A stretch of 64,000 bases of DNA from Acanthosepion esculentum (GCA_964036315.1 OZ038480.1:8079203-8143202), one strand, 5' to 3'; positions 43,803 to 55,170 are shown, numbered from the stretch's first letter. Program-made: numbers and translations. Notes: generated by a model not told the origin, from the letters alone.

Positions 43803-43872
43803 CAGCGGAAATTTGAAACAGTTTCGCCGATTCTTTTTTCCCGTCCGACTAACCGTTATGCCACCTACGAAC
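43803..43872 (-). repeat. tRNA-derived SINE head fragment
   Basis: Minus strand: A-box-like GTGGCATAACGGTTAG and B-box-like GTTTCAAATTTCC about 35 nt later. No pairing acceptor stem. Confidence 0.45.
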
Positions 43873-44493
43873 TTTGTTAACCCAAAGTAATTTTTTTTTT
43901 CTAAATCTCAAACGCGTCTTTATTTCTAAAAGTGCCGGAGATGAGCTCTTAAAATGCACCATATTCATCGGAATAGAAGCTTTCACAGAATTAGATATTA
44001 GTGTGCAGCTTCAAAAGGAAGCAGCATGTCGTTCTGAAACTTCCAAGACAATAAGAACCAGCAAGAACTTCAAGTAGAAAATCCTCAAGAAATCAGGTAC
44101 ATTCCATTAAAGTTTTCATAATGAAAGTAAACAGCTTACACTGGATAAAGTAGAATTGTTTATGATCTTCTGTTTACCTTATGTTGTTAGATTTTGTTAT
44201 GCAAGTTAATATTTTTAAAATAAAATTGGAATTAACAAACCAATGTAGGTAAAACTATCAGAATATATTTATATTAAGATAGGAAATGAACTAGATGAAT
44301 TTTGGTTTGATTTGTTTGTTTTGTTTTATGACATATCAAAACCTCAATGGGTCAATTAATGCCGACAACTTTTTTTTTCCTGGTAATATTTTTGCTTTGT
44401 TAAAAATCTATTTCTGTTAATATTTTTTCCCAAAAACGTATAGCTGGCAATATTATTTTTTTAAAAGCATTATCAGAGGCCTTGCCGTTGGAC
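43873..44493. other. AT-rich sequence, nothing recognised
   Basis: No gene or repeat family. Confidence 0.55.
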
Positions 44494-44816
44494 GTAGTTT
44501 ATCGTCTTACCCAGGACGCGGATGTAGTTTATCGTCATACCCAGCACGCGGACGTTGTTTATCGTCATACCCAGGACGCGGAAGTAGTTTATCGTCTTAC
44601 CCAGGACGCGGACGTAGTTTATCGTCATACCCAGGACGTGGATGTAGTTTATCGTCATACCCAGGACGCGGATGTAGTTTACATCATACCCAGGACGCAG
44701 ATGTAGTTTATCCTCATACCCAAGACGCGGATGTAGTTTATCGTCATACGCAGGACACGAATGTAGTTTATCGTCATACCCAGTACGCAGACGTAGTTTA
44801 TCGTCATACCCAGAAT
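44494..44816 (+). repeat. 30-bp minisatellite, left array (~11 copies)
   Basis: Unit gtagtttatcgtcataccca then ggacgcggat. Copies carry point variants. Confidence 0.97.
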
Positions 44817-44995
44817 ACATCGTCCTGGGTACGACGTTAAACTGCATCCAACAGCAAGACCTCTGATCAGGAGGTTTTGAGGAAGCGTGGAACCACCTCT
44901 TAATTGCTGGTGTTCCCAGGTCCACCCAGACCCGGGGTGGTAGCACCTGTTGGAGTCCCAGCTATGGGCAAATAGTGAACTTCCAGATCTTTCCC
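44817..44995. other. Spacer between opposed minisatellite arrays
   Basis: Single-copy 180 bp with ggaggttttgaggaagcgtg and ggtccacccagacccgg. A degenerate reverse unit (tcctgggtacgacgttaaac) begins it. Confidence 0.7.
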
Positions 44996-45208
44996 ACGTC
45001 CTGGGTATGACGACAAACTACATCCGCGTCCTGGGTATGACGACAAACTACATCCGCGTCCTGGGTATGACGACGAACTACATCCGCGTCCTGGGTATGA
45101 CGACGAACTACATCCGCGTCCTGGGTATGACGACGAACTACATCCGCGTCCTGGGTATGACGACAAACTACATCCGCGTCCTGGGTATGACGACAAACTA
45201 CATCCGCA
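44996..45208 (-). repeat. 30-bp minisatellite, right array (7 copies, inverted)
   Basis: Exact reverse complement of the left unit, more homogeneous: copies differ only at one a/g position (acaaac/acgaac). Confidence 0.97.
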
Positions 45209-45284
45209 TATTTGATAAATATTAACAAAATAATTGCTTTTTTATAAAGATCACAAAAGACCAGAATGAAAATGAAAAAATATT

Positions 45285-45562
45285 ATTACTTTTTTGAAAA
45301 ACAATATTACCAACTATACTTTTTTGAAAACAATATTACCAACTATACTTTTTTGAAAAACTATATTACCAACTATACTTTTTTGAAAAACAGTATTACC
45401 AACTATACTTTTTTGAAAAACTATATTACCAACTATACTTTTTTGAAAAACAATATTACCAACTATACGTTTTTTGAAAAACAATATTACCAACTATACT
45501 TTTTTGAAAAACAATATTACCAACTATACTTTTTTTGAAAAACTATATTACCAACTATACTT
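45285..45562 (+). repeat. 30-bp tandem repeat of unrelated sequence (~9 copies)
   Basis: Unit ttttttgaaaaacaatatta then ccaactatac, with length changes only in the T and A runs. Confidence 0.96.
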
Positions 45563-46019
45563 CAACCTTTTATACAAAATAACCAACTTAAATTCATAAA
45601 TTAATAAGGCTTCGACATAAAATGACCCAAATAGGAGTTGACATGCCGTTAAATCCAACATCCATCCATCCATCCATCCATCCAGGATACATGTATTTTG
45701 CCTTATATCTATTTTTGTTAATTTTTTATACTTAATTTGTTTTAGGTTGTCAGATTTAATATCCATATAAATTACTTTCAAAATATTTTTGCTTATAAAT
45801 AAATCCACAAACATATTTAATTAAAAAAAACCCTGAATAATCTATTATTTTATTACTTTATACGTCAATATCTGTTCATTTCAATCGTTAATTTTATTAA
45901 TGTTTCCATTGTTTTGATTTTAATAGTACTTGCAGTAGTTTTTTGTTCTTCCGTAGATTTTTTTGTTCAAATATTTTTCCATTATTTTATTTTGCCTTTT
46001 TAATGTTGAATCCTGTTTC
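45563..46019. other. Intergenic sequence with (CATC)n
   Basis: (CATC)n at 45660-45683. Nothing else recognised. Confidence 0.6.
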
Positions 46020-46024
46020 CTATT

Positions 46025-46310
46025 TGTTGTGTAGGATCCACCTAATCTGCATAGGTGACTATCAACTATATAAATAATGGTTGGTACCGGAAGACGAGGG
46101 GTGGAATCACGAGATCCAACTAGAGACTCTGATCGACTGCGACTAGTCAACACATTCTCCAGGAACGTCTTCCCAGAAATATACAGAAATACTATATGTA
46201 CTTATTGTGTACACTTTCTTGTTATAATACATTCTTGTTCTAAGTACATTTTGTGTTGCATTATTATTCCATGCGATAGGCGAGATTCAACATTGAGTCA
46301 AGACTCAACA
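46025..46310 (+). repeat. 5' LTR
   Basis: Begins TGTTGTGTAGG and ends GACTCAACA. It contains ctatataaataatgg (TATA-like) at about 46067-46081. Confidence 0.95.
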
Positions 46311-46420
46311 ATGGCGACGAAGTAGAACGAACCATACGTCAAGTTTCAACAATGGCCACAAAGTAGAACGAACCATACGCCAAGTTTCAACAAAGGCAAA
46401 GAAGTAGAACGAACCATAAG
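46308..46420 (+). repeat. PBS region in three imperfect ~52-bp tandem copies
   Basis: aacaatggcgacgaagtaga, aacaatggccacaaagtaga and aacaaaggcaaagaagtaga each precede acgaaccata. The first, TGGCGACGAAG right after the LTR, is in primer-binding-site position; the primer tRNA was not identified. Confidence 0.8.
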
Positions 46421-47038
46421 GAAAGAAGAAAGAATTAATAGTGAGAGTTTTCAACAATTGGGAAAAGTCATTGAAGAACCCAGGCTGAAAAAAAAAACTA
46501 TTAATTCAAAGTCCAACGTTAACGTAACGACGAAGGATTCTGAACTTCTGGATATGTAAAACTCGTTAAAAGACGACTAAGTATAAAGGAACGTTCACTC
46601 AGAAAAATTGGAAAGGTGTCGTAATCGAATAACGGTAATTTTAAATTAAAAAATTATCTACACCGAAACACCCGCTAAAAAGAAAAATTGGCCGACTACA
46701 AAAACATGCATGGATTAAAAGGAGCACAAATACACCGTGTCGACTTTGAAAGGTAACAAACTTTAAAAAATTATTTTTTTAAAATTATTTGTTCAACAAT
46801 ATAGTGACGAATTACCTCTGATAAGAAAATCAGACGTGTCATTGAAATACGCGAACAGAAGTCGAAAACGAAAAAAAAAAAGTCCGACGCTCTCTGTTCA
46901 CGAAAAAAAAAAATACCAAAGTTGATTAGCACGGGCGTGAATGTAAAAGCAAGTCATAAAATTAAAAAGTCGTACGTTGTTTCGATTTTTTTGGTCAGCT
47001 TATGATATTCGTGGATACGCAAATTAAAAGTATATTTC

Positions 47039-49177
47039 TTGTTGCATGAACACTATCAGCTAAAAATGGATAAACTATCCAAAGTCATATCTGAATTATT
47101 AAAATCCCAGCAGTTGAGTCAACAACGTCAGCAGGAACAGTTTGCCTTATTAATAAGGGAACAACAGATGGCACAGCATAAATATCAAGAGAAACTAGAT
47201 GAAAGACAACAGAAATATCAGGAAAAACAAGATGAAAGACAACAGAAATATCAAGAAAAACAAGATGAAAGACTTTTGGAAATTCAAAAGTTAACACTGG
47301 AGAAATTAAACAACTTTCAGGCAAATGAGGGAAATTCTTCATATTCTAATAACACCATATGTAATTCGCTGGAAACTTTCAACTATGTGCCAGACGAAGA
47401 AAAAACGTTTGAAGCGTACTTTAAACGATATGAAGATATTTTCTACACAGACTGTGAAAACTGGTCGAATTCAAGAAAAGTCAGTCTATTACTAAGAAAG
47501 CTAGGTACAGCAGAACATAGCAAATTTGTAGATTTTATTCTACCGAGAAAAACAACTGAATTGGAATTCTCGGAAACAGTGAAATTGCTAAAAGAGCTGT
47601 TTGGAGCAAATATGTCGCTTTGGCATAAGCGATGGTTATGCATGAATGTCTCTAAATCCGACGATCAGGATTACTTAACATATGCATCTATAGTGAATAG
47701 ACATTGTGACAATTTCAGATTGGCAGAGATTACGGTTGAAGAATTCAAGTGCTTAATTTTTGCTCAAGGACTGGTATCCAGTAAGAGTGCCGAAATAAGA
47801 CGTAGAGTTTTGTCTAAACTCGAATCTGAACAAGGCCTTACCCTGCCAAAGTTAGCAGAGGAGTGTCAACGGGCCGTAAAGTTAAAGAAAGAGTCGCAAA
47901 AAATCGAAGAAGCTGGTATTGCTTATATTAAAAAAATAAAAAAGCAGTCAAAGTACCCAGTAGAGAAAAATTGGAGAAAAAATTCAGCGTATTGTAATAA
48001 TAGACAAGAAAATAAAAAGAACGAAAATAAAAAAGTCCCACCATATAATTGCAGACGTTGTAACGAAAGACATTGGGAGATAAATTGCCCATATAGAAAT
48101 AAGAAATGTTTCGTGTGCCAAAAGAATGGTCACAAAGGATCTTGTTGTAAAACGAAAAAATGCAAGAACCGAATTAGACAAACAAATTCGAATATCAAAT
48201 CAGATAGAGATTTGAGGAAATATGTGACGACTGAAATATTCAAAAAGAATATCAAATTTCAACTCGATTCAGGGTCAGATTTAACAATAATGAACGATAA
48301 AACATGGAAAATTTTAAAAAGGCCTACAATAATGAAGTCAACGAAACTCGCTCGAACGGTAACTGGAAAGCAAATTAACTTCGAAGGCGAGGTTGTACTT
48401 CCAATGAAATTGAATGGGATCGTTAAAAAAATAAAAGTTTTCATTCTGAGAAATGGAGAAAACTTGTTGGGTACAGATTTTATTGAAACATTCGAATTGT
48501 GGGATAAACCGTTAAACTCATTCTGCAGAAAAGTAGAAAGTAATACGCAAACAAGACAGGACATTAAAGATGAATTAAAGAAAAATTTTCCGGAAACCTT
48601 TACACCTGGTCTTGGAAGATGTAACAAGTTTGAAGCTAAATTTGAATTAAAAGAAAATACTATGCCTATATTTAAAAAGAAACGTAACGTGCCTTTCGCA
48701 AATGGTGAGAAAGTAGTAGTACCAAAAAAGTTGCAGAAAAGAATCCTACGGGACTTTCATATGGGTCACCCGGGGATTAATAGAACAAAAAGCTTAATGC
48801 GAAGTTTTGTATATTGGAAAGGAATGGATGTGGATATCGAAAACATGGTTCATCGATGTAAAGGGTGTGCGTTAGCAGCTAAGGCACCACCTATAGTACA
48901 CAAACCATGGCCCAAGACGGATCATCCGTGGGAAAGATTACACATTGATTTCGCTGGTCCAGTAGAAGATTATTACTACTTAATAGTGGTAGATAGCTTT
49001 ACAAAATGGCCGGAAGTACTACGCTGCAAAAAGCCTACGTCCAATACCACAACAACTTTTTTGCATGAACTATTTGCACGGTTCGGTGTGCCAGAGTGTT
49101 TTGTGAGTGACAATGGTACACAATTCACTTCTGACGAATTAAGGAATTTTGTGAGTTATATCAAATTAACCACATAA
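47039..49177 (+). pseudogene. gag-protease-integrase ORF of the Ty3/gypsy element
   Basis: 712 codons; starts are possible at 47039 or at a second Met, 47066. Order: a coiled coil with three repeats of K-Y-Q-E-K-Q-D-E-R (about residues 45-85); a gag domain (N-Y-V-P-D-E-E-K-T-F-E-A-Y-F-K-R-Y onwards); zinc knuckles CRRCNERHWEINC and CFVCQKNGHKGSCC (about 345-375); protease FQLDSGSDLTIM (about 405); a sudden join near 48700 (residue ~554) from the pre-RT segment to the integrase zinc domain HMGHPGINRTKS...CKGC; integrase core HIDFAGPV and SDNGTQF. A frameshift near 49160 ends the frame before the catalytic Glu. Confidence 0.9.
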
Positions 49178-49777
49178 CGACGCCGCCGTATCATCCGAGA
49201 TCCAATGGACTCGCAGAAAGATTTGTAGATACATTAATGCGCGCTCTGAAGAAAGCCTCAGGAGTTCCAAACGGAAAAGGCGCTTCAGCAATTCCTACAA
49301 GTATACAGAATCACGCCTAACCAGAGAACACCATCAAACATGGCACCAGCTGAACTAATGTTCGCTAGGAAAGTTAAGTCAGTGTTTGACAAGCTTTTGC
49401 CAGGAAGAAATAGAATAAAGAACACTATGTATACAGCTATAAAAAGATACACCCCCGGAGAGAAGGTCTTTTTCAAGTGCTATAGAAACAACATTGAGTT
49501 CTGGGAGCGAGGCATAGTGGACAAGAGAATCGGTGACCTGATTTACATAATAAAAGGGCCGAAGAATACTCATAAAAGGCACCAGAACCAACTCAAAAGA
49601 TGCTACGTGCTAGAGCATGAAGAGAGTATACCGGATGAGGAGGAAGATCTCATTGATGTAATGTATGATACTTTTCAAGTAGAACCTCCGCAGAGTGCTC
49701 ATGAACCGAGAAGATCCGGTAGGAAACGAAAGTTCACGGACCCATTGGACGTGAATCCAAAACGAAAAAGATATTGA
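49150..49777 (+). pseudogene. Integrase C-terminal part in shifted frames
   Basis: After the first frameshift: TTPPYHPRSNGLAERFVDTL with the third catalytic residue (Glu). A second shift near 49275 leads to QVYRITPNQRTPSNMAPAEL and FARKVKSVF, an SH3-like end (G-E-K-V-F-F-K) and a basic tail RRSGRKRKFTDP, ending at 49775-49777. Confidence 0.88.
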
Positions 49778-49885
49778 AAAAAAAAACAGATATATATATG
49801 AACTATGCAAAGGGGATCTACAAAGAAATAACCATCATCATCCCATATAGAAGCCAGTTTGAAATCCAAAAGGATTCCAAGGCTT

Positions 49886-49895
49886 GGGAGGGGGG
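49886..49895 (+). other. Polypurine tract of the LTR retrotransposon
   Basis: gggaggggggt run directly before the 3' LTR. Confidence 0.8.
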
Positions 49896-50181
49896 TGTTG
49901 TGTAGGATCCACCTAATCTGCATAGGTGACTATCAACTATATAAATAATGGTTGGTACCGGAAGACGAGGGGTGGAATCACGAGATCCAACTAGAGACTC
50001 TGATCGACTGCGACTAGTCAACACATTCTCCAGGAACGTCTTCCCAGAAATATACAGAAATACTATATGTACTTATTGTGTACACTTTCTTGTTATAATA
50101 CATTCTTGTTCTAAGTACATTTTGTGTTGCATTATTATTCCATGCGATAGGCGAGATTCAACATTGAGTCAAGACTCAACA
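49896..50181 (+). repeat. 3' LTR
   Basis: 286 bp, same as the 5' LTR base for base as far as I can see. Confidence 0.95.
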
Positions 50182-50285
50182 CTATTCTATTGCCAGCTGG
50201 AAAAGTTATCATCTATTGTATTTACAATAAGATGAATAACACTTCATCTGCATAATATCTTCCAAACAGTTATAAACATTTATAA

Positions 50286-51143
50286 TACAGTGCTGTTCGA
50301 TAAAAGTGACTAACCTGATTTTTTTCGCCTATTGTCTTTGGGGTTAAACTAATTTTTAATCTTACTAATATAAAGACCCCTTCCCGACCACCTAGTAAAA
50401 AAGTTTACTCACCCTAAGGTATTCTAGTGATAATTATAATTTTGGATATAAATGAGATTTAGGGAAAAACTCGGTGCAAAAAAAGTGACTCACTTATTTC
50501 CTGCAACTAGTAATCAATAGAAACATAACCGAACAGCTTTAAATAAAGAATAATAAAGGTATAATTAATTTATAATAGGTAATATAGTTCGAAATATTTA
50601 ATAATCTATGGGTCCTCCTTTATTTTGAATAACCTTTTCAACCCTTTTTGGCATTGACTTGATTAGGTTCTGGCAAATCTCATCTCCAAGCCTTATGACA
50701 TGGCCGCCCCAATCTCCAATTCAAATTAGAGATTGGGGTGACCATGTCATAACACTCACCTGCTTCTCATCAAAGTATTCCTTCATCAATTTTGATTAGT
50801 GTCTGGGAACATTATCCTGCATAAAAATGAGCTTGGTGGGATCGATTTGCACCCTTTCAGCAGAAGGGAGCAGACAAGACTCTAAAATTCTCTTTTACTG
50901 CTCGCTCCTGAGGGTCTTTTCAATAGGTTTTAAGAAACCAGTTCTATGAAAAGAAAAGCATGCCCAGAACATTATACTGAACGGATGCTTGACAGTACTT
51001 ACTGCTAAATTCAAAGAGCTTTCAAAGCTTCTTCGGATTTTAGATCGCTTATCCTTTGAATTTAGCTCAACTTTCGTTTCATCGGAGAAGAGAACATTTA
51101 GTAAAAAAAATCAGATGAGTCACTTTTATCGAACAGCACTGTA
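50286..51143 (-). mobile_element. Tc1-like element remnant, abutting a maT element
   Basis: Inverted ends tacagtgctgttcgataaaa (50286-50305) and its complement ending at 51143. The transposase C-terminus (K-S-M-P-K-R-V-E-K-V-I-Q-N-K-G-G-P) is recognisable in minus-strand 50605-50680; the centre is rearranged and holds a small perfect hairpin (ccccaatctc/gagattgggg at 50708-50740). Confidence 0.75.
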
Positions 51144-52097
51144 TATACAGGGTGCGGCTGGTATCTGAGGACAGATTTTATGGATTAGTAAAAACCTTGC
51201 TGAACAAATGAATATAATTATATTTGATTACAAACAAGTAAAAATGAAATTTAGCTAAATATAATTTAATTTCATTCAATAAAACCACCATTAGCATCAA
51301 TAACTGCCTCTACACGATGTCGAAATCGGCTGCAAATTATGATTAATTGGTCCTTACTTATGTCAGACATTACTCGAACTATTGCAGATTTAAGAGGGTC
51401 TTTGGTGTTATGAGGCTGTTTATTAACCTCCTTCTCAACAACGCCCCACACATAATAGTCTAGTGGATTGAGATCTGGAGAGTTAGGAGGCCAAATGTTG
51501 GGTGTGATGAGGTCGTACAATTGGTCAGTCAGCCATTCTTGTGTTCGTAGCGACTTGTGGGATGGAGCCGAGTCTTGCTGGAATATGTAAAGCCCGCCGT
51601 TGCATATGTTGTCAATCAAGGGCTTGACAACTGTTTCTAGAACCTCAATGTAAGCATCAGAATTTAATCTAAGACCTTGTGGAAAAAGTGTTTTTTTTCA
51701 GACACATGCAGCTGTTTGGCAATTGAACATGGTTATCATCACTTGTCCTCTTGACTTTCTGAATAAATTCGGATGTTCTCACTTAATCAGAACGTGCAGA
51801 ATGTCTTTTACGTTTTGATGCAGACATTGGGGAACTGTCAGCGTCTTCTAACTCTTAATACTACTGTTTCCCGGTCTGATTTCTGGACAAACCCTCTTGC
51901 AAATTTTAGGAAACGTGCAATATCCAAATCGATATGATCAGCCTTTAATGCCACAATCACAGCATGCCTTTTCATTTCATTTGTTATCATAGGGTTTGCC
52001 ATTCTTGATTTCAGAAAAATAAAAGCATTAGAAGTTAGTAGGAAGCAGTATTAATCTTAAATCTGTATGTCCTCAAATACCAGCCGCAACCTGTATA
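51144..52097 (-). mobile_element. maT (DD37D) transposon, 30-bp TIRs
   Basis: Left TIR 51144-51173 and right TIR 52068-52097 match at 28 of 30 positions (tatacagg(g/t)tgcggctgg...). Length 954 bp. It shares its left TA with the end of the neighbouring Tc1-like element. Confidence 0.9.
51272..52002 (-). pseudogene. maT-like transposase, N-terminal half deleted
   Basis: A start MANPMITNEMKRHAVIVAL is read from 52002, soon broken. The intact 115-codon C-terminal half holds FQQDSAPSHKS and WPPNSPDLNPLDYYVW; 37 residues separate the two Asp, the DD37D spacing of maT elements. It ends F-R-H-R-V-E-A-V-I-D-A-N-G-G-F-I-E. It is the same family type as the remnant at 2151-2742. Confidence 0.85.
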
Positions 52098-52855
52098 AAC
52101 TGAAATTCAAGATATATTTATCACATAGTATATCCAGAAAGTTTACCAAAATCTCTTGGTTACTTCCAATTCATTGTAAAATCATTGACTTGCATAATAA
52201 AATCGTGAGACAACCTTAAAAATCAGTCAATATTCACTTCAGTTAAACTTCCGTCTTTCTGATTTAAACATCGTAGTGAAAATTGAAGTTAATCGGAAAA
52301 TATCTCTTGAGCACTTGATTAATTCTTCTTATCAAAAATGAAACGTTCATTGACAAAATTTAATCATACTCAGAAATCCACTCTACGGGGCCGTCGGAAT
52401 CATATGGAAGTAACTCGGAGTGGAACAAAGTCAATTGATTGCTGCAGGCTCGACGCCAACGAGGTGACGTAATGATTGCAGCTGCTGTTTTAATCCTCAG
52501 ATAAAAAGATCAGAAACACTGATTAGAAAATAACCTTTTCTTTTTCTGTACTTAAACGCTTTTACGTTTCCGTTTATAAAGTCAGTCTGCAAAACACAAC
52601 GCACAGTTACATACGCGTACACAGGAACCACTACAATTGATAATAGTGACACACATACACAAGCACACAAACACACGCACACACACACGTACGTGATCAC
52701 GCACAGGTGACTTTTTGTAAAATAATTGATTTCCAGTATCATAATTAAATTAACTTTTGCTCAAAAATAATAAAGAAGGGTTTAATTCAGGTTATTTAAA
52801 AAATATCCCCAACACGAAATTTCTAAAATCGTATTAAATTATATTAGTACTATGA
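52098..52855. other. Intergenic sequence with a (CA)n patch
   Basis: acacac near 52645-52690. No gene recognised. Confidence 0.55.
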
Positions 52856-52865
52856 TTTTCTAGAT

Positions 52866-53296
52866 CCTTCCAGAACTTTCTGTAACCTTCTAGAACTTTC
52901 TGGAAGAATCTAAAACTTTTTTGAACCGTCTGGAAATTGTTGGCGCCTTTTACAACTTTCTGTAACCTTTTAGAAATTTCTGGAACCTTCTAAAAAATTT
53001 TGGAAAATTTTGGAGCCTTCTAGAACTTTCTGGAAGCATCTAAAACTTTTTTGAACCGTCTGGAAATTCTTGGAGCCTTTTAGAACTTTCTGTAACCTTT
53101 TAGAAATTTCTGGAACCTTCTAAACATTTTTTGAAAATTTTGGAGCCTTCTAGAACTTTCTGGAAGCATCTAAAACTTTTTTTGAACCGTCTGGAAATTC
53201 TTGGAGCCTTTTAGAACTTTCTGTAACCTTTTAGAAATTTCTGGAACCTTCTAAACATTTTTTGAAAATTTTGGAGCCTTCTAGAACTTTCTGGAA
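52866..53296 (+). promoter_or_regulatory. Array of heat-shock elements (HSF sites) in ~130-bp repeats
   Basis: Inverted nGAAn pentamers fill the region. TTCtaGAActTTCtgGAA, four perfect alternating pentamers, occurs four times (about 52888, 53028, 53148, 53279). GAAatTTCtgGAAccTTC occurs three more times. The higher-order unit is ~130 bp. HSF binds three or more such pentamers. Binding and function are inference. Confidence 0.7.
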
Positions 53297-53321
53297 ATTT
53301 ATGACGTGCCTTTTGTGGTAC

Positions 53322-53330
53322 TATATAAGG
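53322..53330 (+). promoter_or_regulatory. TATA box downstream of the HSE array
   Basis: tatataagg about 26 bp after the last HSE, with tgacgtg (CRE-like) at 53302-53308 between them. Confidence 0.55.
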
Positions 53331-53359
53331 ATGAGCGCTGGTTGGGTTGTCATTTGATC

Positions 53360-54340
53360 CGGAACCGTCTGTCTCTCAATGGCATGACTTTTAAAGCAGG
53401 ATGAGCGGATATGCCCGATTGTCATCGGTGTGACCTTGGTTTAGAAGAAACGGTTGCGCACGCCTTCTACCACTGTCTTCAGGTGCGCCATTTCTGAGAT
53501 CATGTTGGCTAACTGACAGCTCGTATCCATCTCGTGTCCATCGAACTCGCATACTCATGTTACCTCCCTGTTCTGGGGTAAAACGAATGCTGTTAGCTGT
53601 AGTAAGGATGGTGGTGCGGACGACGTGGATGGGGTGAATCTTATGATACGAACGTTATTCGCACTAAGATCTGGTTGGGTTCTTTGGGCATAAGCTCAGG
53701 ATGAAGATCAGAACTTGATAGAAAGCATTGGCTATCGGCAAATTTCAGCGAAAAGTGGGTGAAAGTAGCGAGCCTGGTTCGCGTGATCGGGACCAGCCTT
53801 GATTTTCTTTTTAAGTCTCCTTTCATTGCAACGTCGGAACGGATTCCTGACGGACGTCTCACTACTTTTGTTCACCTAGTTAATGAGACTAATTGCTGTT
53901 AGTGACCTGTTCCCGGCATTCCCTTTTGTTATGAAGCTTGTGAAGATTTCCATTTTCCCCAGTTTGTTTCGCCACGTTTTTATCTTGACTGGGTCAGCCT
54001 TTGATTTTCCCAGCCCCTAATTTATTTTGTCCCTCCCACGGATCTAGCGAGTAAGCTGTTTGTTTCATCTTATTGGCAGAATTCAGTGGCCGCTCTTATT
54101 TTTCTGTTGGGTGAGCCCTACTAACATATTTTATTTTAATTGAAATTTTCTGTGTTGTATTTTATTTTCGTTATTGGGTTAATCCCCTCGCTCTCATTTC
54201 ATGTCATATAGTTTTTTATGTGTATTAGTAAGAAAAAAGGTTTATAAAATCCATTTGTACATATTGAGAAATATTTATGTCATGGGTGTTTTAGTAGCAA
54301 CCCCCTGTGAGGATTGCGATATTGCGATATGTTGGATTGA
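53360..54340 (+). pseudogene. Tx1 LINE 3' fragment (ORF2 end and 3' UTR)
   Basis: R-L-S-L-N-G-M-T-F-K-A-G, then the zinc finger MPDCHRCDLGLEETVAHAFYHC (about 53410-53475), later FSEKWVKVASLVRVIGTSLD ending the protein near 53900. The same landmarks end ORF2 of the long LINE (CRRC...HAFFQC; FGKRWVSLARLCRVKGADLE). 5' truncated, several stops. The T-rich tail ends near 54340. Confidence 0.8.
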
Positions 54341-54485
54341 ATGACGATGGATCCTGTTGTGATTGAGTAATTGTAATGAATGATGAATAGATTGCGAATA
54401 TGCTTAGCGAGAGTTAGGATAGTTAGGGAAGACCAGCCTCACCCGACTTACCCTCCGGCCTTGTGCCAAACATTAATGTATTAAT

Positions 54486-54667
54486 TAAATAGATAGATAG
54501 GTAATGTAAAAATGATATAGATAGATAGATAGAAAGATAATGGAAAACAGTCATAGATAGATAATGGAAAACAGACAGACAGACAGATAGATAAGAACAG
54601 ACCGACATAGATAGATAGATAGATAATGGAAAACAGACAGAGATAGATAGATAGATAATGGAAAACA

Positions 54668-54740
<73 letters not shown>

Positions 54741-55170
54741 CATTGAAAACGACTGACAAGGTGCTTTTATTTAGTTTTTTATATAATTTCTCGTGCGATC
54801 TAATAAAACATACATATAACAAACTATTTCTAATTCTAACAGTTGAAATATAATCCTTGATAATGGCTAAATGTATAGCCGAAAGCGCTCGGAAAAGAAC
54901 ATTCGGACAATTTTTATATAATTTATCCTCTGAAAAGAAAAACTTTATTAGATCGCACGAGAAATTATATAAAAAACTAAATAAAAGCACCTTGTCAGTC
55001 GTTTTTAATGAAATGTTCTTGAAAGAAGGATTGCTGCCTAAATACACAAATATATATATATATATATATATAGATAGATAGATAATGGAAAACAAACATA
55101 GATAGATAATGGAAAACAGACATAGATAGATAATGGAAAACAGACATAGATAGATAGATAGATAGATAAG
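54486..55170. repeat. Nested palindrome: (GATA)n, (TA)n, inverted arms
   Basis: From outside in: gataatggaaaacagacata arrays (54486-54670 and 55071-55168), (TA)n (54671-54738 and 55048-55070), then 70-bp inverted arms 54739-54808 and 54945-55013 (gactgacaaggtgcttttat against its complement) around a 136-bp centre. Confidence 0.88.

Larger units (their letters stand above)
46025..50181 (+). mobile_element. Ty3/gypsy LTR retrotransposon, RT/RNase H deleted
   Basis: Two 286-bp LTRs with no difference that I can find by eye, TG...CA ends, and a perfect 5-bp target duplication CTATT (46020-46024 and 50182-50186). gag, protease and integrase are recognisable; RT and RNase H are missing through one in-frame deletion, and integrase has two frameshifts. 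It cannot be autonomous. Confidence 0.95.

Noticed and set aside
44473..45228. Long open frames on both strands (up to 157 codons)
   Set aside because: The repeat unit is 30 bp, a multiple of three, so frames stay open by construction. No start context, no family.
54481..55095. 204-codon Tyr/Ile/Ser-rich ORF
   Set aside because: Translation of (TA)n and (GATA)n tracts.
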